From assembly GCA_013180625.2 (NCBI GenBank), contig SNVD02005014.1:144376-208375 (forward strand): 64,000 nucleotides of DNA, in the 5' to 3' direction. Origin of the DNA: Boswellia sacra. Lineage: Eukaryota > Streptophyta > Magnoliopsida > Sapindales > Burseraceae. This document shows positions 1 through 11,063 of this stretch, one piece after another. Position 1 is the first letter of the stretch. Each line of letters opens with the position of its first letter. The notes beneath the pieces were generated by a model, which had not been told where the DNA came from, did no database searches, and saw only the letters and a program-made list of their open reading frames with translations. The translations under genes and the position numbers were made by a program.

Positions 1-1835
1 TATGCAAAGAATTAGGTGTCCACATTGAATAATATGTTGCCTAAAAGCCACATACATAAAGCCAAAGGACTGCCATAAAATTGCTTTTAGATTTGAAAAA
101 ATTAATAAGAAATTTTATAATATTATTGATTCATTTACATTATCGAAAATATATACTAAACTAAACCCTCTTTTAGGCAATAAATACTATAATTTATTCT
201 GAAAAGAAAAAATCTGAATTTCTAGATTGATAACGTAAGGAATCTAAGAATACACAAGCGCTAACCTGTCAGGATTGACCAGATTAATAATTCTACGTTG
301 TCGTATGTTTAATTAAATGGGGATTTGTTATACTAAACTGAAATGTTCAGAAAATGATGTGCAGAGAGATTTGGATTTGCAAACAGCTGTGTTGACAGTT
401 TGTTGTTCATTTTTGAAAGGACGTACAAGAGAAGAAGAATCAGAGAAATTAAATTTAAGTTTCATTGTCATGACACGCTCATGACTTTGTAAACAATACT
501 TTGTTCAAGTAATATTTCATATTTTATTAGGTAATTGACACATTCCTTCCTTAACGTTTGAAAATTTGCTAGTTACACCCCTTATGACGGCTAATGAATT
601 GTAAAACCTAATTGAGTAGAGGTAACATTGTTAATTTTTATGTATGATATTTAAAATAAGTGGTTAAAAAAAAACAAAACGAGAAAGAAAAAAAAAGAAA
701 CAAATATATTAATCATTTTTTAGTTGCTTATGACCCTAGAGATATAGGGTGTCGTTACAAAGTATTAAGTGGAGAAACATTATCAATATAATCAAAGCCG
801 CCACGCTTATTTATCTAATGATATATTTTGGTTTGCATTTAAGGTTACATGTTCTCATAATTATTATCAAAGGTTACCTTTATTTATTATCACTAAAATG
901 AAGATACATAGAACTAAAAATGCCTCGAGCTATATTATATTCTAACTTCTAAGTGCATTATTGGCATTTATTATTTTCAACAAAAAGTTTCAGTTGGTTG
1001 AACAGTTAATATGTAAGAGAGGATATATATCTTCTCAAACCTTCGAAGGCCTAAAGGAAATTATCCATTTTACTATTATTATTATTTTTTTTCAATTGCA
1101 ACTTGAAATAAACTTAATTGAGAAACCATTCCAAACTTGTTCAATAAGAAATGGAAATCAAATCCCAAGTCGCTTCTTGATGGAGATAATAAAAATCTCG
1201 ATGGCTTGTCGTGAATACCATCTCCATACAAACGTGACTCACATGCAACTCCCCTCACAAAATATTAATATAAGAAGATTTTCTTAGAAAAAAAATGATA
1301 TATAATTGTTAAAATATTTATTCATTAATTTAAGTTATTGGATCAGATGACTTTAAATAAGTGATTAAATTTTAAATATAATTGTTTGAAACTTTAATTA
1401 TTAAAATTTGACAAAATAACAATAATTATCGTTTTCGAGATGATGATGGTTAGAATTTATAACTTGTTATTAAAATCTTATTTAATAATTTAAGTTTTTA
1501 AATCAACTGATTTGATTTGAGAGAGCTTGTTGAAGTTTAAATATTATCATTGATTTTATCAACGAACCTTTAACTACTAACTAAAATTTTGAGGTATAAA
1601 TATTATTCAATTAAAAATTAAAAAATTGTACATTAGATTGATAGTAAATAAATAATAATAAAATAATAGTTTACTAGAAACCAAGGAAATTAATTAGAAT
1701 TGCCAAATACCAAATGTTGATAGAATAATAAAAGCTTTATTTACGAACAGTAAACATATAATTATTTTAGCAAGATACTAACATATGTAGATGATATAGC
1801 AACAACAACACTAAAATCAATGTCTAAAAGGTTGG
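1..1835. other. AT-rich intergenic DNA
   Basis: Very AT-rich sequence with many stops in all frames. The longest open frame (about 961-1287, +) has low-complexity composition, no recognisable domain and no splice context, so I do not call a gene. No RNA gene or clear transposon terminus was seen. Confidence 0.6.
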
Positions 1836-1839
1836 TTAT

Positions 1840-2345
1840 TATTATTTTTTTTAAGAAAATGGTTAGTGGGAATCAAAGACATTTAAGTCAATTTTAACTT
1901 TAAAATAATAAATAATTCAATGATATTTGAAAAATAATTTACCTTTAGTGGGACTTTAATTATTAGAAGTTAAATTTAATATATATTGGAATTAATTTAT
2001 AAATTGAACTAAATATTTAAAAATATCTATATGGGGCCTTAATCTAAAGTAGGCCCCATAGATGTAGTTGGCTTGTTGGCCCTATGCTTGAGCCCTCCAC
2101 GTTTTTTGTGAAGGAACTAATAACATAAATAATAAATATTATTAACGTGGATGAAGAACTTGAAATTAATATAAAAATTAAAATTGCATTTTTTTTCTTA
2201 TTATTAAAAAATATATATTTAATTATTATTAATTTAATCATGTCAAATAGCTAGGCCATTCAGCATAAATAAATTTTATTAGGGCCCATGAAGCCCACTA
2301 TCTTTTTTTCTTTTCTCACTTATAACCTTTTCGTGTTTAAACTAT
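1840..2345 (+). repeat. Unit A: diverged remnant of the NAC-carrying tandem duplication
   Basis: This stretch aligns, with more divergence than B has to C, to the 3' part of unit B (about 14270-14570 then 15415-15600) and unit C (about 33800-34290). Shared landmarks include a purine-rich block ending TATGGGGCCT near 2030, the run GAGC-CTCCACG near 2092-2100, TATTATTAACGTGG near 2137-2150, and a T-rich block before CTCACTTAT near 2318. It lacks the B-specific hAT-like insertion. No NAC exon is left in it. It indicates that the duplication once had at least three units. The 290 bases between it and unit B (2346-2633) match neither unit and show nothing recognisable. Confidence 0.65.
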
Positions 2346-2737
2346 TATTCCAATGTGTTTTCAAATGGGTCCCTTATATTATGGGACAGGTAACGTTATC
2401 CGTTTGGTACAACCATTTGACTCAAAGTCAAAAGGCCTAAGATTTCAATTGTTGGAAGATATGAGTACGACATTGCATCAACGAAATAAATTTATCCCTT
2501 CTAGGCAGGCTATTAATAACAACTCTAGCCTAAATTGAATGTTTTAGATGCAATCGGCGAGACTTATAATAAAATTCGTGGTGCAATTTTAATATGTGTT
2601 TGATTAGAATTTGAAAATCCATTGCATGGAGTCCTTTTTATCTTATGAAATCGGTGTTTCGTTCACTAATATCAAAATATATTATCTCTTTCTTTCTAAT
2701 AAAATTGTATATATTCAAAGATGAGCAATATTATATC

Positions 2738-3156
2738 TGTTATGGCCATAATAATATCGGGCCTCAATTATTTCTAATTCAGTAAACCCATTACTGAAGC
2801 CCATCATCTGGGCCTAATTATTTCAAATACAGTAAGCCCATTACTGTAGCCCATCATCTGGGTCCCACAATGGCCTATCCCGGCTCCTATATAAACACTC
2901 CGGATTATCGTTCAAGGTATGCACACTTTTCTAAACTTACTCTCTCTCTAGATTTCCTTTACTTTTGAGAGCTTCTCTCTCTAGGAAATTCTCCCAGAAA
3001 ATTCCGGAGTGCCGGACACTGACTTGAGCGTCGGAGGGTTCTCGCTGGCACCACCGCCGGCACCCATGACTGTTTTTCTTTGCTCGCAGGACTGGACCCG
3101 ACGTACCACCCGAGCTCCGACCCGCTCCCCGGCCGTCCGGAAACCGTGCATCAACA
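2738..3156 (+). repeat. 5' LTR of gypsy element 1
   Basis: 419-bp LTR, TG..CA ends. U3 carries short direct repeats built on AGCCCATTACTG and AGCCCATCATCTGGG. A good TATA box (TATATAAA) lies at 2888-2895, with transcription presumably starting some 30 bases downstream. The 3' LTR (7878-8283) matches it closely but has small indels. Confidence 0.88.
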
Positions 3157-3175
3157 GTTGGCGCCGTCTGTGGGA
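3157..3175 (+). promoter_or_regulatory. Primer-binding site of gypsy element 1
   Basis: The sequence GTTGGCGCCGTCTGTGGG directly follows the LTR end. The same core (GTTGGCGCCGTC) follows the 5' LTR of gypsy element 2 at 57491. This is the usual position for the tRNA primer site. Confidence 0.7.
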
Positions 3176-3232
3176 GCGACAATTTAAGCCTCTTTTAGTT
3201 GTTGCTCCCATCCAAATATACTCAAACACATC

Positions 3233-3694
3233 ATGAGTCACGAATCTCAACACTCGACCTCTCTAGAGGTTGACGAAGAAATCGAGGTAGAAGCACCTCC
3301 CCAACGCCGAAGGGTAGTTGATACAGGGAGAGCATTGGTTATATCCTCTGGGGTGGGGCCTAACCTCAGGCAACCCCGACTCCCACTTAGAAGACCGAAG
3401 AAGGGTAAGACAAATCGGTTAACTACCATGGAACATATCATGCGGAATTTCAGTGAACAGATGAATCGTATGGTGACTGTGTTCAATCAAGCATTTGGAC
3501 AAAGTGCTCAGCAGGTTGCAAACACTGCTGGGAATAACCTAATGAGTGCCATGATAATACCTAATGTCCCGACGGATGTCAATGGGCATCCTGACCTAGT
3601 CACCCAGACTTCTGGATTGCCTCGCCATCAGGTCATTCAACCAAATCTTCACCATCCTATTGTTCTCCATGCTGAATATTCACCTCACGCATGA
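3233..3694 (+). pseudogene. 5' fragment of gag, gypsy element 1
   Basis: An open frame of 153 codons begins MSHESQHS and includes the basic stretch RRPKKGKTNR and the segment FNQAFGQSAQQV. It aligns with the start of gag in gypsy element 2 (57558-57990). Homology stops near 3668, where the reversed LTR element begins, so the last residues (about SPHA) are foreign and the retrotransposon gag domain proper is missing. It cannot encode a working capsid protein. Confidence 0.75.
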
Positions 3695-5459
3695 ACTCCA
3701 CCAATGTTCCGTGCAAAGTTGCAATCTTAGCTCCATGCATCTCCGATTGCTCCATCAAGCTCCCCTTCTGTTGAGCTTGTGGTATGCCAACCAGCGCCTC
3801 TAACTGTGCCAATCTATCTTTGAGCGTCTCCCCAGACCTTATGCTCAAAAGATAACCAGAATGTGAGTAGGTAGAGACAAGTTACGCAAGATACATTAAA
3901 CCCCCGTTTGGATGCCACTTTGGCCCTCGTAGCCAAACTGGACCTCTTCGCCAACTTGGCCCTCCTAGCCACCCTTGGCTCTCCTTGCCACAACCGAGCT
4001 CTGATACCACTTGTCACAGGACTTTTTTCTGATATACGGATTACCCTGCAATAGCGCTAAGCCCCCACTTAGCCAGTTACTTGATAAACCGCTTTGGAGG
4101 TTCTCACCGAAGTACGCGTAACTTAACTCACAATTTTTCAAGAATCACACAAAAGGATTTACGGAAGCACCGACTTCCAACTTTTCTTTTTATTGCCTCA
4201 AAGAAAAGAACACAATCCGCCCCAAGATTGTGTGCTAGAAACACTCACAATGACACTCACACTAGCTACTCCGTTCGCTAAGTGTTTTCCCCTTGTGTCA
4301 CTCTCTACCCCTGTAGAGTTCTACCTGGAGACCTCCCTCTGGAGTGTCTACCTATTTCCAGCCCACCATCTTGGTACATATATATAGCCAACCAACAACC
4401 CTGGTTGCTAGGTTCCATGTAGTTGACATCCCCAACTGCTAGGCTAAGTGGCGCGCTTCTACGCTGCCGCATAATCCTCCACTCCTCCATAAGTGGAGAT
4501 CATGGGAGTTAACTACCCGTAACTCCCCACTTCCTCTCATGGGTAGAACCACCCATGATTGAAGATCATGGCGTGGAAGTAACTCCCATGAGTAACTTCC
4601 CACTCCGGAAGTAACCACTTCGAGTAATTCCCCACTCCGCAAGTAACCACCTCGGGTAACTTCCCACTCCGTAGGAAGTAACCACCCGAGTAACTTTCCA
4701 CTTCCCTCATGAGCATAACTACCCATGAGTGGGATCATGGCATGGAATATGGGAATTAACTTCCCACTACCATTCCTATTCTCAAAGGACATGGTTGAGC
4801 CCTCTCAACCACTAAGTTAGTTGGGAAGTTACATTTCCTACACCTTAGGAAATAACTTTCACCCCACTACTTCAATATTTTTAGGAACCACAATCCTCTT
4901 GGATGTGTGCCATATTTTAAGCCCATTAACACGCCCATATGTACCATGAACCGCTGCTGTGCGCCATGTCGCCCGATGCCATGCGCCATGTCGCCACTTT
5001 GTGGTGTGCTACCCGTGCGCATGCTTGCTACCCCGCAAGCGTCCCGGCCCGCATGCGTGCATGTGCTAGTGTCCATGTGCTACGTTGCCCCCAACGTGCG
5101 CGTAGCATCATTGTGTCGCGCCCAACTCCCGTGTACGCTCCACACATCATGCCCGTAATCCGTACGTGCATGTTATCTCACTATGCCACGCCCATCTCAT
5201 GTGCGTGCCATACTACGCTCGCTACCAATGCATGCGTATTATTTCGTTGCGCTACACATCCCCCTGTGTCAGCGTTCACATTGCCTTGCGCTTCCCCTCG
5301 CGCATCAATGCCTCAATCACGCCACACAACGTCTCCACGCCTTGCTTAAGCACTCACCCATGTGCTTCTCGTGGGCATGCACCCTTGCAGCCCTTTCCAA
5401 GCCATGGCGTAGCGCAAGGCATGCTATGCCAGCCATGTGCGAAAATCAAGGGTGTAACA
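3669..5459 (-). mobile_element. Truncated LTR retrotransposon in reverse orientation, nested in gypsy element 1
   Basis: Read on the minus strand this is an LTR (5459 down to 4012, about 1448 bp, beginning TGTTACACCC and ending CTGTGACA), a tRNA-Met type primer site (complement of GCTCTGATACCA at 3998-4009), a short leader and the start of a gag-like frame (3848-3660) with the motif LKDRLAQLEALVG. The element then ends abruptly at outer gag sequence near 3668, so protease, pol and the second LTR are lost. No target duplication can be matched because one end is gone. The LTR is GC-rich between 4900 and 5400, unlike its surroundings. Open frames across it on both strands are low-complexity shadows. 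Confidence 0.78.
4585..4715 (+). repeat. Short tandem repeat inside the reversed LTR
   Basis: About four imperfect copies of a roughly 37-bp unit containing GTAACTTCCCACTCCG and AAGTAACCAC. It is internal to the LTR, probably within its U3/R region. Confidence 0.6.
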
Positions 5460-5714
5460 GTCAGCCTCCCACCACTTTTCAACCTCCGGTTCATTATCTG
5501 AGGTAGCAGAAGACGACCAGTCGCTATCCCCCTCAGTATCTATCACCCTGTGGTTAACAGAATTCTGTCCCAGCTCACGATCCTGACCGAAGAAGTTTTG
5601 GTAAAACTCATTAACTTCTTTACGGTTGGTCACAGGATCCTTCTCTTGGGAAGACTGGGTTTGATGACTCGATTCCCCCCGTAGCACTTTCACAGTGGTT
5701 TTAACTCTAGCCAT
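5424..5714 (-). CDS. Antisense ORF (aORF) of Tat-like gypsy element 1
   Basis: On the strand opposite to gag, between the missing pol and the 3' LTR, a frame of 96 codons starts with MARVKT. Its product has a basic N-terminus, a central EVNEFYQNFFGQDRELG segment and an acidic, serine-rich C-terminus (SDWSSSATSDNEPEVEKWW). Upstream in the same frame are 37 more codons to an ATG at 5825, but they are low-complexity, so I prefer the ATG at 5714. The same product is recognisable in gypsy element 2 (60480-60726). Additional antisense ORFs in this position are known from Tat-lineage retrotransposons; their role is not established. Here the final residues (beyond about 5459) run into the nested LTR, so the natural C-terminus is lost. 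Confidence 0.6.
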   Translation of the reverse strand: MARVKTTVKVLRGESSHQTQSSQEKDPVTNRKEVNEFYQNFFGQDRELGQNSVNHRVIDTEGDSDWSSSATSDNEPEVEKWWEADCYTLDFRTWLA

Positions 5715-5799
5715 CTGCATAGTCAAAGAGGGGTCGTTAGTCAAGTCTACTGAGGGAGGGAAGAGGTGAAAGAACAAAAAAAAAAAAAAATGCTGGGGG

Positions 5800-6300
5800 A
5801 TGGTGTTGAAAGTCCGCGGAAACACGCCCGCGGAGGAAAAATTATTTAAATCCGCGGAAACGCCCCCGCAGAGGAAAAATTATTTAAGTTTGAAAATTCG
5901 CGGAAACACCTCCGCGGAGGAAAAAATTATTCAAGTTTGAAAATCCGCGGAAACACCCCCGCGGAGGAAAAAATTATTTAAGTTTGAAAATCCGCGGAAA
6001 CACCCCTGCGGAGGAAAAATTATTTAAGTTTGAAAATCCACGGAAAGACCCCCGCGGAGAAAAAATAAAGGTTTGAAATGTCGCAGAAACACCCCCGCGA
6101 AGAAAAAATAAAAGTTTGAAATTTCGCAGAAACACCCCCACAAATTAAAATCAAGGTTTAAAAATTCGCAAGATCACCCCCGCGAATTAAAATCAAGTTT
6201 TGAAATTTTGCAGAGACACCCCACGGGTAAAAAAATGAAGTTTTGAAAATTGGCAGAAACACCCCCGCGGAATCAAAATTTTGGAAATTGCTGAGAGGCC
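5800..6300 (+). repeat. Tandem array in gypsy element 1
   Basis: About ten degenerate copies of a roughly 45-bp unit pairing TTTGAAAATCCGCGGAAAC with ACCCCCGCGGAGGAAAAA and an AT-rich spacer. The units decay toward the right. Element 2 has a related but diverged array in the same place (60950-61290), with TTTTCAAAACT and ACCCCTGCAACTAAAAATGAAG. Such arrays between pol and the 3' LTR are common in Tat/Ogre elements. Confidence 0.8.
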
Positions 6301-6349
6301 CCCCGCACTTACTCGAATTTCCTCTGGAAGGCCCTGCATGCTACGTGAA

Positions 6350-7450
6350 CAATGCACACAGCATGCAGCGCGGCCAACACCCGCGGGCTCGCCCTCCCCG
6401 CGCACCCAGTGCCTTTCGGGTTTGCCCCCCGCTCGCCTGGGACCTCGGCAGCCTCGCCTCCGCACGCCTAGCGCCCCTCGGGTGCTCGTCCCCGCGCACC
6501 AGCGCCCCTCGGGTGCTTGCCTCCTCACGCCCAGCGCGGGCTCCTGGGACCTCGGCAGCTCGCCCCCGCGCGCATGGAGCCTCGCCTGCTCGCCCGGCGC
6601 GCGCTCCTGGACCTCGGCAGCTCGCCCCGCGCGCATGGAGCCTAGCCTGCTCGCCCAGCGCGCCCAGGCAGCACGCCCAGCGCGCCAAGGCAGCACGCCC
6701 AGGCAGCGCGCCCAGGCAGTACGCCCAGGCAGCACGCCCAGGCTGCACGCCCAGCGCGCCCAAGCTTCACGCCCAGGCAGCACTCGCAGCGCGCACGCAT
6801 GCAGGCCACAGTGCGTGCGAGCCTGCTGTGCGCCCAGGCCCTCACGGCATGCCCGAATACACCCCTTCCCTCACGCACCTCGCCTACTTCTTCCTTACGA
6901 CCCACGCACAGTCAAACTTTCTTGTTTCCTTGGTGGTCTTAACGTTATGTTAAGCAGATGAGGACAAGGATTCAAGGTTGGCACGTAGCCAAAGAAGAAG
7001 CAATATGGATCCATTCACATATATATGCATGAAACCTTAAAGTCTGGACGCGCATGGGTTCAAGGCTTGGCAATCTGCCCTCAGCCTGAACCAATTCTGC
7101 TCGTGGCCTCGGTGGTCCAAACCTTATGTTTGGATATGATAAAGGGAATGGGTTCGAGCTTGGCATTTAGCATGCAGCATGAACTTTGAGCAATTAATTG
7201 AAAGAACAGCCCACCAGCGTCCCATGCATGCAGCACCCGGCGCCCTGTGCAACCCACAGCGCCCGGGCCCTCGCCCGCTCGCCCTTGCGCATGCAAGGCC
7301 TCGCGGGATCGATCCCGCACCCTTGCGCATGCAAGGCCTCGCGGGATCGATCCCGCGCCCCCAGGACCTCGCTAGGTCATCTTACGTGCATAGTAGCTCG
7401 CCCACGCGAGTCTGTTGTGCACGCCGCTCGCCCATGCGGACTGATTCTCC
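6350..7450 (+). repeat. GC-rich low-complexity region of gypsy element 1
   Basis: Cytosine-rich runs built from GCTCGCCC, GCGCGC and CGCCCAGGCAGCACGC repeats (densest 6370-6850 and 7210-7440). They leave long open frames on both strands rich in Ala, Arg, Pro and Gly; these are composition artefacts and I do not call genes. A comparable GCTCGCCC-rich region sits in element 2 (61320-61620, 62720-62850). Confidence 0.7.
7283..7358 (+). repeat. 38-bp tandem duplication with a palindromic core
   Basis: Two near-identical adjacent copies of a 38-bp unit, each containing GCATGC and the 14-bp perfect palindrome CGGGATCGATCCCG. Confidence 0.75.
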
Positions 7451-7591
7451 TACACGCATGGCGACTGGAAAATTCTTGCTCGGATTAAAGAGTTCTGTTT
7501 GCTGGGGTCACCTACACTGCTTACCTCCAAGCCTAGAATAACTAAATAGTCCCTACGCCGACCCATTGGTCAACTTGGGCCTGGGGGAACT

Positions 7592-7877
7592 ACTGTTATG
7601 GCCATAACGATATTGGGCCCAATTATTTCCAACACAGTAAGCCCATTACTGTGGCCCATTATTTGGGTCCATTACAATGACCCAGCCCAGCTCAATTATT
7701 TATAATACGGTAAGCCCATTACCGTATCCCATTATCTGGGCCCATTACGGTAAGCCCATTACTGAAGCCCATCATCTGGGCCTAGCCCGGCCTCCTAATG
7801 CACTTAATCTATAGTCCATAACAACTAAAATAGTCCCTACATCGATCCATTGGTTGACTTGGGCCTGGGGGGACTAC
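7592..7877 (+). repeat. Partial second U3 and polypurine tract before the 3' LTR of gypsy element 1
   Basis: At 7592 the sequence ACTACTGTTATGGCCATAA repeats the start of the LTR, followed by expanded copies of the GTAAGCCCATTACTG motif. It never reaches the TATA box or U5. Near 7830-7877 a second copy of the pre-LTR block (CGATCCATTGGTTGACTTG, then the purine tract) precedes the true 3' LTR. It looks like a local tandem duplication of the PPT/U3 junction. Confidence 0.65.
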
Positions 7878-8283
7878 TGTTATGACCATAATAATATCGG
7901 GCCTCAATTATTTCTAATTCAGTAAGCCCATTACTGAAGCCCATCATCTGGGCCTAATTATTTCTAATACAGTAAGCCCATTACTGTAGCCCATCATCTG
8001 GGTCCCACAATGGCCCATCCCGGCTCCTATATAAACCCTCCGGATTATCGTTCAAGGTATGCACACTTTTCTGAACTTATTCTCTCTCTAGATTTCCTTC
8101 ACTTTCGAGAGCTTCTCTCTCTAGGAGATTCTCCCAGAAAATTCTGGAGTGCCGGAAACTGACTTGAGCATTGGAGGGTCCTCGCCGGCACCCCTGACTG
8201 TTTTCTGTGATCGCAGGATTGGACCCGACGTAACACCCGAGCTCCGACCCGCGTCCCGGCCGTCCGGAAATCGTGCATCAACA
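7878..8283 (+). repeat. 3' LTR of gypsy element 1
   Basis: 406-bp copy of the 5' LTR (2738-3156) ending CATCAACA, followed by the target duplication ATATC at 8284-8288. It differs by substitutions and short deletions, including loss of bases in the GCACCACCGCCGGCACC stretch. TATATAAA is retained near 8029. Confidence 0.88.
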
Positions 8284-10292
8284 ATATCTATCATCAAATA
8301 CTACTATCAATTGCTTATAACCTCAGTTGATAAAAATTTACTGAAAGAGTGAAAAACAAAAATAAAAAAAAGAAGTTAAAATGTATGATATAGTAATAAT
8401 ATCTCCAATAAGATTTTAACAATTCGGGTTGTAGGGAGAATTGGTTATTAATGAGTTGTAAGTACAGTATTATTCTAAAAAGAATACTCCCCACTTCTTT
8501 ACCGGACAAGAATCCTCTCCTTAGCCTTAGCTTTTCCAAAGCTTTTTAAAAAAATGTGATTGATGGTTAGAGAAATTGAATTAATGAAGAAAGAGAGTGA
8601 AAACAAATATAAGTCATTCATACAAGTGAAAATTTATGTGACAACATCTCTTTAAAAACTCAGATAAAGTTAATATTACATAATTGTTTTTCAATGTTTC
8701 CTCTATTGGTGCAAATATACTGTTAATTTAGGATGTCAAATTTGAACTATGGATGATATCGGGAACCCTTTAAACTTTAGCTTTACTCATTTACCTCCTT
8801 TAATTACCATTGTTTTGAACCAGTAAGAGTTGATTAACGTTATAATGTTGTAATAAAATACAATTTTTTCTTATATTATCAATCAAACTAACCATTAGGA
8901 AAATTGAGTAGGGAAATGCAGTTGAATTTTTGCATTTGTTATTCCACGGTAGTTGAAGACTTCCAAAAGTGGATGTGATCAAGATTTCAAGGATAAAAGC
9001 TTTAAGTTATGATTTTTAAATGTTGTTATCAATAGTTGAATAACTGCTAGTTGTTTTCAAATGTTTCTAAGATCGAAATAAAAAAGACATAATTATATTT
9101 TATATTAACCCAATTACATACTCTAGCAGGATTTTTTTTTTTAATTTTAAATAAGGTCTCAAAGGAGAGTGTTACTGGACAAATGGCAAGGGTATTATTT
9201 TATTTTTATTCTTTTTTTTTTTTGTGCAGATGATTGATAAAGACTAACACTTTTGGATAAATATAATTTATTTTCATTTAATAATCTCAAGTCTATGAAT
9301 GTCATAATTCCAATATAACCCCCTTTCAAGCAAATTTACTTTTAGGATATAAAAAGAAAAAAAAAGAGTCAAATAAATGCTACGTAGCTTAGAATACTCG
9401 AAGTTTTTAAAATTTTATTTTCACAAATATATAATTTTAAAAAAATAATATATAATTTTTAAATAATTTTCTAATATTCAATAAAACTAACACTTAGTTT
9501 GAGTGTAGACGGTGAATTTAAGTTTAAAAGTTTGTATCTGGTGAAGTTATATATAAATAAGTCAATTTCGTTAAGTATTCTTGTATTTTTAAGACGAAAG
9601 GTGAGTTTCAAATAACATTACTTTTTTTTTTTTAATTTTTCGTTCAATTTTTTAATAAGTCATCAAACACGTCTATTGAATGTTAACGGATTATTTTAAG
9701 TTATGTGCTAATATAAAAGGTAAAATCATCATAAAAAAATAGTTTCGCACTTGTATTAGCAAACTCTGTTAAACTATATTTTCACACAGCCCTTATTAAC
9801 AAATACATTAAATGAATACTCATAGGTGTAATCGGGAATTTTTTCTTGGGTGGGCTAAAATTTTTATATGAATATTCAATTTGGAGTATATAACTAAATT
9901 TCACTAGAGATTAGAGATATGTATTTAATTATGATAATATATGTGATATTTTTTTAATTATGAATTGAAATGCATGTTATACTTTCTTTGTTATTAAAGA
10001 ACAAAAATATTATAAACTTTAATTTTTAAGTTTGGAAAGGAATGTGAAAATAATGTTTATCTTGGATTTTTTTTTTGACAAAAAGAAGATACCTAACATT
10101 ACCCTCTCAAAATTACTCTTTAAGAATTATAATTTTTTTTTTTTACATATGGATTTTATGCTTTCCCAACTTGTTTAGGTTACATATATTTTGATTTTTT
10201 TTATGGCACTAAAATATTACAAGATCTATGTTTTTTGACAATTAAATTTATTATTTTCTAAAAAAGTTGGTTGGTTTATAACTCAACTCAGC

Positions 10293-11063
10293 CAGGGTGG
10301 ACCCATGATTTTAGTTTTTGGGGGCCCAAAATATAAACTGTATGTTATCAAGTATGAGAAATTATATTGATCTACTGATATCTAATATTATGATTATTGA
10401 TTAAACATAAACTCTTATACAAATTTTTAAACTGAGTAATAGAAAATATATATCAATTAATCTAAATCAAAAAAATGAGTAAATATATTTCTTAAATAAT
10501 ATATATGGAAAAAGTTGACAGAAAACTTAAAGTTTCAAATCTAAAACTCTTGTCATTCTAAAACATCTGTTTTAAAAATTTGTTCTAATTTCTTCAATTT
10601 TAATGAAACAGCTCATTGAATTTTTTTTACATATTTTATATATTTAAAAAAAGCAAGTCTTCAATAAAAAAGAAAAAAATAAATTTGTCTTTCATAACTA
10701 AAAATTTGAAGAATTCCAACAAAATGTTTGAATATGAAAAAAATAAGTTTTACTTAAGAGTGAGATTATAATAAAAACAATAAAAGAAAAAAATGAATAT
10801 AAGATAATCATAATATAAAACATAATGTGGTTCCTAGTAATTCATTAGATATTTATAAGAACATGAGAAATTTGGAGAGTTAGTATTCAGAATTATAACT
10901 TATCTAAAAATTATAATATATTTTGCCTTTTTTTTTGGCTGGAGGGGCCAATCTGCAGAATTTTAAAACATCTAGAAGCAAAATAACATATTCTTCATGG
11001 CAAGACGCACTGTTTGGACTGGAAGGGCCCGAGCCCCTTAGGCCCAAACATAGGTCCGTCCCG
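10293..11063. mobile_element. Old non-autonomous hAT-like element (unit B copy)
   Basis: Imperfect terminal inverted repeats, CAGGGTGGACCCATG on the left and the complement of CGGGACGGACCTATG on the right, resemble hAT ends (CAGxGGCGGACC). The flanking octamers ACTCAGCC and ACCCAGCC match at 7 of 8 positions, as a decayed 8-bp target duplication would. The interior is AT-rich and non-coding. Unit C has the same element at 25350-26091, so it entered before the duplication. Confidence 0.5.

Larger units (their letters stand above)
2738..8283 (+). mobile_element. Tat-like Ty3/gypsy LTR retrotransposon 1, non-autonomous, with nested insertion
   Basis: The element is bounded by LTRs that start TGTTATGG and end CATCAACA. 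A 5-bp target duplication ATATC (2733-2737 and 8284-8288) flanks it. Unit C near 23330-23345 has the same flank uninterrupted, giving an empty site. Internally there is a primer site GTTGGCGCCGTCTGTGGG directly after the 5' LTR, a gag start, a reversed truncated LTR element, an antisense ORF, a tandem array and GC-rich low-complexity DNA, then a purine tract (GGGCCTGGGGGGACTAC) before the 3' LTR. There is no protease, RT, RNase H or integrase. The primer-site sequence and the antisense ORF fit the Tat/Ogre group of plant gypsy elements; the lineage is inferred. Confidence 0.88.

Noticed and set aside
961..1287. 108-codon open frame on the plus strand
   Set aside because: Low-complexity translation with isoleucine runs, no domain, no flanking gene structure.
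4867..5506. Several open frames of 70-136 codons around the reversed LTR
   Set aside because: They fall inside an LTR, are Cys/His/Pro-rich by composition and are not conserved in the second element.
6193..6961. Long overlapping open frames on both strands (up to 236 codons)
   Set aside because: They lie in cytosine-rich repeats of gypsy element 1; the Ala/Arg/Pro/Gly composition in several frames at once is what GC-rich repeats produce, and there is no domain.
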